38,133 nt of DNA from Verrucomicrobiota bacterium (GTDB lineage Bacteria; Verrucomicrobiota; Verrucomicrobiia; Limisphaerales; UBA8199), in NCBI GenBank assembly GCA_003176045.1, contig PSRM01000061.1, forward strand, positions 1-38,133, in the 5' to 3' direction. The translations under genes and the position numbers were made by a program. This document shows, in pieces, positions 8,534 through 16,323 of this stretch (position 1 is its first letter; each line of letters opens with the position of its first letter). A model generated the notes under the pieces. It was not told the DNA's origin and ran no database searches. It was given only the letters and a program-made list of their open reading frames with translations.

Positions 8534-9229
8534 TCATTTTACGAATCCGCACAAAATCGCCACCGGTATCGAAATATATCCCAGGAAAATCAGCCAGGCG
8601 ACAACGCGGGCTGCATTGTCCAGGAACGACCGCCAGGCGTCGTTTTTCCAACCCATCGTCTGAAACATGCTGCTGGCTCCATGGCTCAAGTGCAGGCTCA
8701 GCAGGGCGATGCCCAGAACGTAAAAGGCCGACACCCAAGGATTGCTAAAACCCACCACCATCATCTTGTAAATATCATGTACGCCTTCGTCCTGAAACCC
8801 CTTCCCGGCAAAATCCTCGCCCGTCAAATTGATCGCCTTTACCTGAACCGTGTAGTGCAAGAGGTGATAGATGATAAAAACAAAAACAATCAGCCCGCTC
8901 ATCAGCATCGTGCGGGAGGCGTAAGTCGAGCCGATAGGCCGATAAACGGAATAGCCGGCAGGCCGCGCGGCCTTATTCTCGATCGAGAGCTTTGAGGCGG
9001 ACCAAATGTGCAGGACGAGCATCAGCACCATAAAACAACGCACTGGCCAAAGCACCTCGGGGTTGGTCTGCAGAAAATTTCCATACCGATTGATCACCTC
9101 GCGTCCGATAAAAATCTGTAGATTGCCCGCCAGATGCCCGATCACGAACAAGAACATCACCAAGCCGCTCACGGCCATGGTGTATTTCTTGCCCAGCGAG
9201 GAGCGAAAGAGATTTGAGAGCAGGTTCAA
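8534..9229 (-). CDS. sdhC: Succinate dehydrogenase cytochrome b558 membrane subunit
   Basis: The membrane anchor and quinone/haem subunit, about 231 residues from TTG 9229, with five hydrophobic helices: MAVSGLVMFLFVIGHLAGN, CFMVLMLVLHIW, MLMSGLIVFVFIIYHLLHY, WVSAFYVLGIALLSLHLSHG and VVAWLIFLGYISIPVAILCG. Histidines within helices (GHLAGN, LHIWSA, YHLLHY, LHLSHG) fit the two haem b ligand pairs of the b558 family. The motif RSSLGKKYTMAVSG is the usual N-terminal start of the fold. The frame stays open to a GTG at 9355, but the extra 42 residues are partly translated from a heptamer array, so a start near 9229 is preferred; the exact codon is uncertain. First gene of sdhC-A-B. Confidence 0.9.
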   Translation of the reverse strand: MNLLSNLFRSSLGKKYTMAVSGLVMFLFVIGHLAGNLQIFIGREVINRYGNFLQTNPEVLWPVRCFMVLMLVLHIWSASKLSIENKAARPAGYSVYRPIGSTYASRTMLMSGLIVFVFIIYHLLHYTVQVKAINLTGEDFAGKGFQDEGVHDIYKMMVVGFSNPWVSAFYVLGIALLSLHLSHGASSMFQTMGWKNDAWRSFLDNAARVVAWLIFLGYISIPVAILCGFVK

Positions 9230-9240
9230 GCGAAAGGGAA

Positions 9241-9268
9241 ACGTAAAACGTGAAACGAGAGACGTGAA
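9241..9268. repeat. Heptamer array upstream of sdhC (ACGTGAA)
   Basis: Four 7-bp units (ACGTAAA, ACGTGAA, ACGAGAG, ACGTGAA) lie 12 bp upstream of the preferred sdhC start. They are the opposite strand of the TTCACGT unit found at 2520-2538 and 15634-15652. Confidence 0.7.
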
Positions 9269-9399
9269 AAGGGAAAGCAGGTAGCTGCGGGCGAAGTCGC
9301 CCGGCTCTTGCGCGAATATGAGGTTCGAACCGTCACGCGTATCAACTCCGCCCACAGGCGGCGTCTAAAAAGAATCTACCGACCAACCAACCGAGGTCA

Positions 9400-9460
9400 A
9401 TAGGTAAGATGAAGAAAACTAACAAATACCTACATGTTTTAATTACTATAAGTAATTCTC
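9400..9460. promoter_or_regulatory. AT-rich divergent promoter region (tentative)
   Basis: This stretch between the divergent sdhC and SGNH-TPR genes is much more AT-rich than its surroundings and contains the inverted repeat AATTACT-ATA-AGTAATT at 9441-9457. It is the most likely place for promoters, and perhaps a repressor site. No exact -35/-10 pair can be assigned with confidence. Confidence 0.35.
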
Positions 9461-9514
9461 AATGTTTTCATTAGAGCGGTCTCTTGGTTCTTCGGCCCCG
9501 GGATGGTCTACGCT

Positions 9515-9588
9515 TGTAGGGGACGACGTGAGGAGTCTCCTTGCACAGCAATCACAGCGCCAAGGGACTCCTCACGTCGTCCCCTACA
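9515..9588. repeat. 74-bp inverted-repeat element, copy 1
   Basis: Perfect arms of about 23 bp (beginning TGTAGGGGACGACGTGAGG) flank a 28-bp centre. A second copy with the same outer arms is at 36030-36102. It lies upstream of the SGNH-TPR start; translating through it produces a spurious N-terminal extension. Confidence 0.88.
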
Positions 9589-9656
9589 ACGCGCCGCAAA
9601 CACCGGTTCCGTTGGCCGGGCTTGCGGCCTCCGACTACTTCGTGGTAGTAATTATT

Positions 9657-11972
9657 ATGCCCGCAGCCACACCGAGCCGCCGCTGGAGTTTTCGAGTCGC
9701 GGCTGCGGTGGTTGCTCCTCTCCTACTCCTCGTGCTCCTCGAAGCTGGGCTGCGGGTATGCGGTTATGGCTACAGCATCAGCTTTTTCCGTTCCCTTCGC
9801 ATTGGGGGCGAAGACTATTTGGTCGAGAATGACAAATTTGGCCTGAGGTTTTTTCCACCAGAATTGGTGCGCAGCCCCGAGCCATTGCGGATGCGGGCCC
9901 ACAAATCGCCGGGCACGATCCGAATTTTTATTCTGGGAGAATCTGCGGCGATGGGAGACCCGGAGCCTGCCTATGGCGCCTGGCGTTACCTGGAGGTGCT
10001 CCTGCGCGAGCGATACCCCGGCCAACAATTCGAGGTGATTAATATGGCAATGACCGCCATCAACTCGCATGTCATCCTGCCCATCGCGCGCGAGTGCGCA
10101 ACCCGTGATGGCGACCTGTGGATCATTTACATGGGCAACAACGAAATGGTCGGTCCCTTTGGCGCGGCGACTATCTTCGGACCGAAGGCCCCACGACTCG
10201 GCCTCATTCGCTTCAACGTTGCACTTCAGAAGACACGCCTCGGCCAGTTGGCAACTTCACTTAGCCGCAAGCTGAAAGGTGCCTCGGGCAAGATTCCTTC
10301 CTGGGCCGGCATGGAAATGTTCGCCGCCAATCGAGTCGGCCCCCTGGATCCGCGTCGGGACATCGTGTACAATAATTTTCGGCAAAACTTGCTCGATATC
10401 ATAAAGGCAGGTCTCGACTCCGGCGCGCAAATTGTGCTGAACACTGTGGCGGTCAACCTCAAAGATTGTCCGCCCTTTGCCTCGATATCGAACACCAATC
10501 CCATTCCCCAAATTCTGGTTTCGCAACCTGAGACCCAAAAGCTCCATTCGCAAAGCAACCGGGCTGCGACTCTCCCTCTCCCCTTCGGAAGGGGAGAGGG
10601 CCGGGGTGAGGGGTCCGCTCGCGCTGCCGATGCACGCCTGGCTCTCGCAGATTCAAACGATCTATTGCGCTCCGTGCAAACATGCCAGGAGGCCGCAAAA
10701 CTCGATTCCCACTCAGCCGATATTCAATACCACTGGGCCCAATGTCTCCTTGCTCTCACCAATTACCCCGAGGCGCGGAGCCATTGCCAACAGGCCTGTG
10801 ATTTCGACGCCTTGCCTTTTCGCGCCGATGCACGAATCAACGGGGCCATTACCGAAACGGCCAAAGGCCTCTCGAACCCAAACCTTCGATTGCTGGATGC
10901 CGCCACGCTACTCGCAACGAACGCTGCTTCCGGCATCCCCGGCCAGGAATCCTTTTACGAACACGCCCACTTCAACTTCGATGGCAACTACCGGCTGGCT
11001 CGCTTATGGGCAGATGAGGTTGAACATTTGCTTGCAGCCAAACTGCGTTCCTCAAATCCCGGGGCAACCTGGGCCTCGCAGGAAGTCTGCGAACGCCGCC
11101 TGGGATCGAGTGATTGGAACCGCGCCAAAGTTCTGCGCGAAGTCGTCCAGCGCCTGGAGCGCCCCCCTTTGAGCGAGCAGGCAAAAAATGCCCAACGAAT
11201 TGCCGACCTCAAAGAGTGGCAGGCGCGGCTCGCGAAGCACATGGATCGCGCCGGCGCAGCCAGAGCGCACGATGATTTTCTGGATGCCGTTATGCGAGCG
11301 CGCGACGATTATCATGTGCATCAGAATTTCGCGAATTTCCTGCAGGCCGTCGGCGACGTGGGCGGCGCGATGAACGAATGGAAAGAGGTGCGCGACCTCA
11401 TCCCGCACAACGTCCTCCCGTACTTCGCCATCGGACGGCTCTTCGCCTCGCAAAACAAAACCGATGAGGCGGAAGTAAACCTGAACAAAGCAGTCTCGAT
11501 GCGACCGGACTTCATCGAAGGTTGGTTTGTTCTCGGCCAGCTACACATCAATGAATCTCGCATGGATGACGCACTCAAGGACATCGCTCACGCCCAGCAC
11601 CTCCAGCCGAATGATCCTCGGGTCTATTACGAATATGGCCGCGCCTACTCGAAAATGGATCGCCGCGACGATGCCATCACAAACTATCGCCGAGCGATCG
11701 AGCTGCGCCCGGATTACTGGGAGGCTCACGCCGAACTTGGAGGCCATTTCGGGCTGGAAGGAAAAGCTGACGAATCCCGAAAGGAATTCGAAGAAGTGGT
11801 CCGCCTCAAGCCCGACCTTCCGATGGGACATCTAAACCTGGGAATTCTCTTAATGAAACAAGGCCACTCGGACGATGCGCGGCATCAATTCGAGGAAACC
11901 CTGCGCCTGGACGACAAAAACAGTCCGGCCCGCGATTACCTGCAGCAGTTACAACAAGCGCGGACCCGCTAA
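9657..11972 (+). CDS. Membrane-anchored SGNH-hydrolase-like protein with C-terminal TPRs
   Basis: A 771-residue protein from the ATG at 9657; the frame is open from 9462, but that part crosses an inverted-repeat element. One N-terminal membrane helix (VAAAVVAPLLLLVLLEAGL, about 14-32) precedes an SGNH/GDSL-like domain: block I IFILGESAAMG (Ser96 in GES), block III YMGNNEMVG (about 158-166), and a late FYEHAHFNFDGN region near residues 434-445 that could supply the catalytic His. Between block III and that His lie a palindromic-repeat insert (residues about 306-319) and TPR-like helices containing DFDALPFRADARIN. The C-terminus, from about residue 545, holds six TPR units (for example YYEYGRAYSKMDRRDDAITN). 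A role in ester hydrolysis on an exported polymer is possible but not shown. It stands alone and converges on a small gene. Confidence 0.85.
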   Translation: MPAATPSRRWSFRVAAAVVAPLLLLVLLEAGLRVCGYGYSISFFRSLRIGGEDYLVENDKFGLRFFPPELVRSPEPLRMRAHKSPGTIRIFILGESAAMGDPEPAYGAWRYLEVLLRERYPGQQFEVINMAMTAINSHVILPIARECATRDGDLWIIYMGNNEMVGPFGAATIFGPKAPRLGLIRFNVALQKTRLGQLATSLSRKLKGASGKIPSWAGMEMFAANRVGPLDPRRDIVYNNFRQNLLDIIKAGLDSGAQIVLNTVAVNLKDCPPFASISNTNPIPQILVSQPETQKLHSQSNRAATLPLPFGRGEGRGEGSARAADARLALADSNDLLRSVQTCQEAAKLDSHSADIQYHWAQCLLALTNYPEARSHCQQACDFDALPFRADARINGAITETAKGLSNPNLRLLDAATLLATNAASGIPGQESFYEHAHFNFDGNYRLARLWADEVEHLLAAKLRSSNPGATWASQEVCERRLGSSDWNRAKVLREVVQRLERPPLSEQAKNAQRIADLKEWQARLAKHMDRAGAARAHDDFLDAVMRARDDYHVHQNFANFLQAVGDVGGAMNEWKEVRDLIPHNVLPYFAIGRLFASQNKTDEAEVNLNKAVSMRPDFIEGWFVLGQLHINESRMDDALKDIAHAQHLQPNDPRVYYEYGRAYSKMDRRDDAITNYRRAIELRPDYWEAHAELGGHFGLEGKADESRKEFEEVVRLKPDLPMGHLNLGILLMKQGHSDDARHQFEETLRLDDKNSPARDYLQQLQQARTR
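10574..10613. repeat. Palindromic repeat inside the SGNH-TPR coding sequence
   Basis: CCCTCTCCCCTTC and GAAGGGGAGAGGG form a 13-bp-arm hairpin with a 1-base centre, followed by CCGGGGTGAGGGG. It is translated in frame as LPLPFGRGEGRGEG. The composition is unlike the flanking protein and it resembles a dispersed palindromic element of many genomes. Confidence 0.8.
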
Positions 11973-12027
11973 ACAATGTAGCAACCGACGTAAGCGAATG
12001 GATATGGAGCAAGTCGCCGGGAATTCT

Positions 12028-12255
12028 TCAAGCTGCCTCTGCCTTCGGAGGCGCTTCTTTCTCCACAGCAGCAATGTGCAATCCCCAAAGAGTCACGCTG
12101 CTGTCGTCATTAAACCACACCACAACTCGGTTCCGTTGCGGGTTAACGTTCGCATGATCCGCGCTGGTCACCCTGTAACGCGTCCCGCTACTTGTAACAA
12201 TTTGAAATGCCTCAAATGGAGCCGCGTGCAAAAGCTGGATAACGTCCGAAACCAT
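12028..12255 (-). CDS. Small conserved protein of unknown function
   Basis: A 75-residue protein (MVSDVIQLLHAAPFEAFQIV...). It follows the plan of a widespread small family with an N-terminal helix, a 'PF-x-x-F-x-I' strand, a 'V-x-x-x-D/H-x-x-x-x-x-P' turn (VTSADHANVNPQRNRVVVW) and a final strand with a regulatory-looking surface (VTLWGLHIAAVE). The family has no established function. The gene is convergent with the SGNH-TPR gene (56 bp apart) and divergent from the Tat-exported protein at 12312, whose start is 56 bp from its own. Confidence 0.7.
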   Translation of the reverse strand: MVSDVIQLLHAAPFEAFQIVTSSGTRYRVTSADHANVNPQRNRVVVWFNDDSSVTLWGLHIAAVEKEAPPKAEAA

Positions 12256-12311
12256 GGCAATCTGAGGCTAATTCAGGTTTCCGGACACCGCAAGCCCTGG
12301 TGAAACATCCT

Positions 12312-13781
12312 ATGAATCGTCGCCAATTTCTCAAAGCCGGCTCTCTCGCCACCGCCGCCGCCGCGATTACCCCCACGTGGCTCCACGCCGCCGATAAGAA
12401 TTCTTCCAAAATGGTCGGCATCCAGGTCGGTGCAGTGTCCTTCGTGGACGAAGGGACCCAGCGTGTGCTCGACATTCTCCAGGAGCGTGGCGGGGTCAAC
12501 ACCCTTTTCCTCGCAGCGTTCACCTACGGACGCGGAATCGCTGGACGCCAGATACCCGGCCAGCCTTTGCCCGATCACGGCAAACAGGAATACGACGTGA
12601 ACTTTCACGGCGGCAACTTCGCAACGCCGCATGCAAAGTTTTATGCGCGGACAAAGTTGAAGGCGGTCAAAGCTCCGGACCATGGCAATTATGATCTCCT
12701 GGCCGATGTGCTTCCCAAAGCGCAAAGCCGCGGCATGAAGGTCTATGCCTGGAATGAAGACGTGTTCGGCAAGGACGTGCCGGGCGCAGAAACCGTGCGG
12801 GAAATAGATTTGCGTGGCCGGCCGGCGGGCACGCTCTGCCCATTGAATCCCGACTATCGGGAATTCCTTATCGCGCTCACGAATGACTTTTGCCAGAGCT
12901 ACGAACTGGATGGCGTGATGTGGGGAAGCGAACGGCAGGGGCCGCTTTTGAACGCCATCGGCGCAAAACACGGCGGCGGTGATCCTGCACGCGTAACCTG
13001 CTTCTGCGAGTTTCATCAGAAAGCAGGCAAGGAGCGAGGCATTGACATGGCTCGCGCGAAAGAGGGATTCGAGAAGCTGGCCGCGTTCATGCGCGCGGCA
13101 CGCAAAGGAGAGCGCCCGAACGACGGTTATTTCGTTCAATTCTGGCGTTTACTCCTCGAGTATCCCGAACTAATTGCATGGGAGAAACTCTGGACCGACG
13201 GCAAGCACGCCATTTACTCAGACATCTACAAAGCTGCCAAAAAGAGCCGCCCCGGCGCTCAGGTCGGTTTCCACATCTGGCACAATAATTCGTTCAGCCC
13301 GTTTTTCCGCGCGGAGCAGGACTATGCCGCGTTCGCCAAAGTCGCGGATTTCTTGAAGATCGTCGTCTATAACAACTGCGGCGGCCCGCGTTATGCCGAC
13401 TACATCGAACAGATGGCCTCAGGCGTACTTCGCGATCTCCCCAGAGACGAAGTTTTGCGCATCAACAACGAATGGCTCCATTACACAAATGAAGCGCGGC
13501 TGGACAAACTACCGACGGCCGGACTTTCCGCCGACTACGTCTTCTCGGAAACCAAACGCGCCCTGGACGGAGTGGCCGGCACCTCCTGCAAAATCTATCC
13601 CGGCATTGACATTGACGTTCCCACCGAGCCCGGCCAAAAGAAAACCTCTCCCGATGACGTTTATGCTTCCACGAGCGCCGCATTTCACGCCGGCGCCCCT
13701 GGCATCATCTTTTCCCGCAAATATTCCGAAATGAAACTCGCCAACCTCTCCGCCGGCGGCAAAGCCGCGCGCGAAGCGTGA
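12312..13781 (+). CDS. Tat-exported protein, probable TIM-barrel glycosidase-like fold
   Basis: A 489-residue protein with a twin-arginine signal (MNRRQFLKAGSLATAAAAIT). A GTG four codons upstream is possible, but MNRRQFLK is the normal beginning. The body shows beta-strand/loop motifs seen in glycoside-hydrolase-like TIM barrels: NTLFLAAFTYG, GMKVYAWNEDVFG, CPLNPDYREFLIALTNDF, ELDGVMWGSERQGP (acidic residues at a strand end), CFCEFHQKAGKERGIDM, QVGFHIWHNN and APGIIFSRKYSEM. No catalytic pair can be assigned. It may process a polysaccharide outside the cytoplasm (inference). It stands alone, followed by a long inverted repeat. Confidence 0.8.
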   Translation: MNRRQFLKAGSLATAAAAITPTWLHAADKNSSKMVGIQVGAVSFVDEGTQRVLDILQERGGVNTLFLAAFTYGRGIAGRQIPGQPLPDHGKQEYDVNFHGGNFATPHAKFYARTKLKAVKAPDHGNYDLLADVLPKAQSRGMKVYAWNEDVFGKDVPGAETVREIDLRGRPAGTLCPLNPDYREFLIALTNDFCQSYELDGVMWGSERQGPLLNAIGAKHGGGDPARVTCFCEFHQKAGKERGIDMARAKEGFEKLAAFMRAARKGERPNDGYFVQFWRLLLEYPELIAWEKLWTDGKHAIYSDIYKAAKKSRPGAQVGFHIWHNNSFSPFFRAEQDYAAFAKVADFLKIVVYNNCGGPRYADYIEQMASGVLRDLPRDEVLRINNEWLHYTNEARLDKLPTAGLSADYVFSETKRALDGVAGTSCKIYPGIDIDVPTEPGQKKTSPDDVYASTSAAFHAGAPGIIFSRKYSEMKLANLSAGGKAAREA

Positions 13782-13787
13782 TTGCTC

Positions 13788-13854
13788 CTCATTCGTTTGT
13801 CCCCATTCGCTTGTCAAGGTTTTAGAGACAAACGAATGGGGACAAACGAATGAG
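13788..13854. repeat. Inverted repeat with doubled arms after the Tat protein gene
   Basis: 28-bp arms at 13788-13815 and 13827-13854 are complementary with one mismatch; each arm is itself a direct repeat of ATTCGTTTGTC. It begins 6 bp after the stop codon and could end transcription or protect the mRNA 3' end, but no U-tract follows. The gap to gatB continues with AT-rich TTTAACT repeats at about 13861-13897. Confidence 0.8.
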
Positions 13855-13934
13855 ATTTCGATTTAACTATTTAACTTTTTTAACTCATTTAACTCTTAAA
13901 AATGCGGTTCATCCGTGGTAAATAATTCCGAGTT

Positions 13935-15377
13935 ATGGATTACGAAGCCGTCATCGGCCTGGAAACCCACGTCCAGCTAAAGACCAAATCCAAGATGTGG
14001 TGCGGCTGCGCCAACGAATTCGGCGCGCCGCCAAACACCCACGTCTGCCCCGTCTGCCTCGGGCTGCCCGGCGTCCTGCCCGTGGCCAATGAAGAAGCCC
14101 TCCGCCTGACTGCTCTCACCGGCCTGCTGCTCAACTGTTCGCTGCCACCTTATGCCAAATTCGATCGGAAGAACTATTTCTATCCGGACATGCCCAAGAA
14201 CTACCAGGTTACGCAATACGACAAACCCTCGGCTGTAACCGGCTATCTCGAATTTGAGTTCAACGATTCCCTGGCTCGAGTCCGCATCACCCGCGCACAC
14301 CTTGAGGAGGACGTGGGCAAGAATTTCCATTTCGACCGCAACAGCGGCGTGGATTTTAACCGCGCCGGCGTCCCCTTGATGGAAATCGTCTCCGAACCCG
14401 ACCTCACCAGCGCCGTTATGGCCTACGAATATCTTAATGCCTTAAAGGACATCCTGGTCTATGGCGGCGTGAGCGATTGCGACATGGAGAAGGGGATGGT
14501 CCGTTGCGACGTCAACGTCAGCGTACGTCCAAAAGGCCAATCCGAGCTGGGCGCCAAGATCGAGATCAAAAACATGAACAGCTTCAGTGGCGTGCGCAAG
14601 GCGCTCGATTACGAAATCCCGCGCCAGATCGAAGTTCTCAAAAGCGGTGGCAAACTCATCCAGTCCACCCGCCGATGGGACGACCCTGCCGGGATCACCG
14701 AAGAAATGCGCACCAAAGAGTTCGCCCACGATTACCGCTACTTCCCCGAGCCCGACCTCATGCCCTTCCAGCCCACTGAGGCCTGGCTTGAAGAAGTCTC
14801 GCGTCGAGTGATCGAGCTGCCTCTGGCCCGCAAGCGCCGTTTCATCCGCGATTACCAACTCCCGGCCGCAGATGCTCAGACGTTCGTTTGGGACCGGCCG
14901 CTGGGTGATTATTTCGAATCGATCGCGAAGCAGGCGAAGAGTCCAAAGGCCGCCGCCAACTGGGTGATCAATAACCTGCGCGCTAAAATGACTGAGTCCG
15001 GCACAACTCTCGCCGACGTGAAATTCCAGCCCCCTGCCATTCTCGAACTCATCGAGCTTGTTGAGAACGGCAAAATCAGCAGCCGCATTGCCCAGGATGT
15101 ATTCACTGAGATGTTCTCCGCCGGCGAATCACCCGCAAAAATCGTTGAAAAGAAAGGGTTGGCCCAGGTGAGCGATACCGCCGCCATCGAGAAATTCTGC
15201 GACGAAGCCATCGCTGCCAATCCCGGTCCCGCCGCCGATTTCCGCGCCGGTAAAACCGCCGCCCTCAATTTCCTCAAAGGCCAGGTCATGAAACTGAGCA
15301 AAGGCAAAGCCAACCCCGCCCTGGCCGGCGAAATCCTGGAACGGAAACTGAAAGCCGGAATGGAAACCGGTAATTAA
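13935..15377 (+). CDS. gatB: Asp-tRNA(Asn)/Glu-tRNA(Gln) amidotransferase subunit B
   Basis: A 480-residue protein, close to the family length. GatB, with GatA and GatC, converts Glu-tRNA(Gln) and/or Asp-tRNA(Asn) to the amide form in organisms lacking GlnRS or AsnRS. The N-terminal signature YEAVIGLETHVQLKTKSKM is clear, followed by the zinc site MWCGCANEF...HVCPVCLGLPG (Cys23, 25, 38, 41). RKNYFYPDMPKNYQVTQYD, HLEEDVGKN and RAGVPLMEIVSEPD are family motifs. The C-terminal YqeY-like tail domain is present (ANPALAGEILERKLKAG). No gatA or gatC lies in the window. It appears to be transcribed alone, with a small hairpin starting at its stop codon. Confidence 0.98.
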   Translation: MDYEAVIGLETHVQLKTKSKMWCGCANEFGAPPNTHVCPVCLGLPGVLPVANEEALRLTALTGLLLNCSLPPYAKFDRKNYFYPDMPKNYQVTQYDKPSAVTGYLEFEFNDSLARVRITRAHLEEDVGKNFHFDRNSGVDFNRAGVPLMEIVSEPDLTSAVMAYEYLNALKDILVYGGVSDCDMEKGMVRCDVNVSVRPKGQSELGAKIEIKNMNSFSGVRKALDYEIPRQIEVLKSGGKLIQSTRRWDDPAGITEEMRTKEFAHDYRYFPEPDLMPFQPTEAWLEEVSRRVIELPLARKRRFIRDYQLPAADAQTFVWDRPLGDYFESIAKQAKSPKAAANWVINNLRAKMTESGTTLADVKFQPPAILELIELVENGKISSRIAQDVFTEMFSAGESPAKIVEKKGLAQVSDTAAIEKFCDEAIAANPGPAADFRAGKTAALNFLKGQVMKLSKGKANPALAGEILERKLKAGMETGN

Positions 15378-15414
15378 CGCTAATACACACTAATCCGAAA
15401 TTCTTATTAGCGTT
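15376..15414. repeat. Hairpin overlapping the gatB stop
   Basis: AACGCTAATA and TATTAGCGTT form a 10-bp stem around a 19-base loop. The first arm overlaps the gatB TAA. It is not followed by a U-rich run, so a terminator role is uncertain. More TTAGCG units follow to about 15431. Confidence 0.5.
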
Positions 15415-15434
15415 TATCAGCGTCGATTAGCGGT

Positions 15435-15530
15435 TTAGTTTAACGCTCTCGCCATCTGCAGCACCACCGGCTTGGCTTTCGCAAACGCATCCCGCAACTC
15501 CACCAAGACGCTGGTGCCTACAAGACTGGC
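15435..15530 (-). pseudogene. Possible remnant of a protein-coding gene
   Basis: The short minus-strand stretch reads VLVELRDAFAKAKPVVLQMARALN and stops. It looks like a genuine helical C-terminus, while everything upstream of it reads as random sequence. No family can be named. It lies between gatB and the HAD gene in an otherwise gene-free stretch of 282 bp (15378-15659). Chance cannot be excluded. Confidence 0.2.
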
Positions 15531-15633
15531 AGGCCGGCACATTTGCCAGCAAAGACCCGGATGGGAATATTCTCTCGTTGACGCAGTTTTGAGCCTTTCC
15601 CCAATCTCCCTCCGATTTCGCGCGCGCCCGCTT

Positions 15634-15652
15634 TTCACGTTTCACGTTTCAC
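15634..15652. repeat. Heptamer array TTCACGT, second exact copy
   Basis: Two and a half copies of TTCACGT, identical over 19 bp to 2520-2538. It is followed at once by an 8-bp-period TTTTAACC array (15659-15690) that encodes the C-terminus of the HAD protein. Confidence 0.8.
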
Positions 15653-15659
15653 CCCCGTT

Positions 15660-16289
15660 TTAACCTTTTAACCTTTTGACGTTTTTAACGAGTTCTCGCA
15701 CATCCACCCCTTCCATCCCCGCGGCCCGGATCGCCTGCAGTCCTATATCCGTATCCTCGTATGCGCGGCAATACTGAGGGGGCACCCCGATGCGCCGTGC
15801 GGCTTCGAGGAAAATGTCCGGCGCGGGTTTCTGGTTTACAACGTCCTCGCTTGTGACGATCGCGGTAAACAGGGACCAAATACCAAGACGCTCGAGCACT
15901 TGCTCGATGACGCGGTGAGTTCCGCCGGAGGCCACAGCTAAAGGAATCCGCCCGTAGTTTTCGCGAGCGATGTCCACGATGGTGTGGACCGGCTCGACCT
16001 GCGCCATGAGCGACACGTAAGCCGACTCCTTCTCGTGAGCCACAGAAAGAGGGTCCAAGCTGAGCCCTTGCTCGACGCGCAACATTTTTAGAATGTCCCG
16101 CGAGGGCACGCCGCCAAGCTCATAGAACCGGTCTTCAGGAAAATGGAACTTGTACCGACTGGCCACGCTTTGCCATGCCTGCCAGTGCAGCGGCATCGAA
16201 TCCGCCAGCGTCCCGTCACAATCGAAGATCAAGCCTTTCGGAGATGCAATTTCGGATTTCGGATTTCGGATTTCGGATTTTACAAGCAT
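15660..16289 (-). CDS. HAD-family phosphatase, beta-phosphoglucomutase-like
   Basis: A 209-residue haloacid-dehalogenase hydrolase. Motif I is LIFDCDGTLADSM (nucleophile and acid Asp), motif II VASGGTHR, motif III Lys in NQKPAPDIF, and motif IV YEDTDIGLQAIRAAGM. The cap sequence LHWQAWQSVASRYKF...LGGVPSRDIL resembles the YqaB/beta-PGM subgroup, which acts on small sugar phosphates or similar compounds. The N-terminal [11 protein letters not shown] is translated from four copies of a 7-bp repeat and the C-terminal VKNVKRLKG from an 8-bp array. If the repeat is not translated, the protein would start at a TTG just before IFDCDG. It lies on the same strand downstream of rpmE and prfA, 35 bp from prfA. 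Confidence 0.9.
   Translation of the reverse strand: MLVKSEIRNPKSEIASPKGLIFDCDGTLADSMPLHWQAWQSVASRYKFHFPEDRFYELGGVPSRDILKMLRVEQGLSLDPLSVAHEKESAYVSLMAQVEPVHTIVDIARENYGRIPLAVASGGTHRVIEQVLERLGIWSLFTAIVTSEDVVNQKPAPDIFLEAARRIGVPPQYCRAYEDTDIGLQAIRAAGMEGVDVRELVKNVKRLKG
16251..16278. repeat. Heptamer array TTCGGAT inside the HAD gene start
   Basis: Four exact 7-bp units (plus strand TTCGGAT; gene strand ATCCGAA) lie 11-38 bp inside the annotated 5' end of the HAD gene. The unit length is not a multiple of three. A second, 10-bp-period pattern (TTCGCG) follows at about 16288-16315 in the gap to prfA. Confidence 0.88.
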
Positions 16290-16323
16290 TCGCGTCTATT
16301 CGCGTTCATTCGCGGTTAAAAAA

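Noticed and set aside
12273-13139. Minus-strand frame of 288 codons
   Set aside because: It lies antisense inside the Tat-exported TIM-barrel-like gene and has no recognisable motif; GC-rich codon bias explains its length.
13788-13854. Rho-independent terminator
   Set aside because: The stem is long and strong but no U-run follows on either strand, and its doubled-arm plan fits a repeat better.
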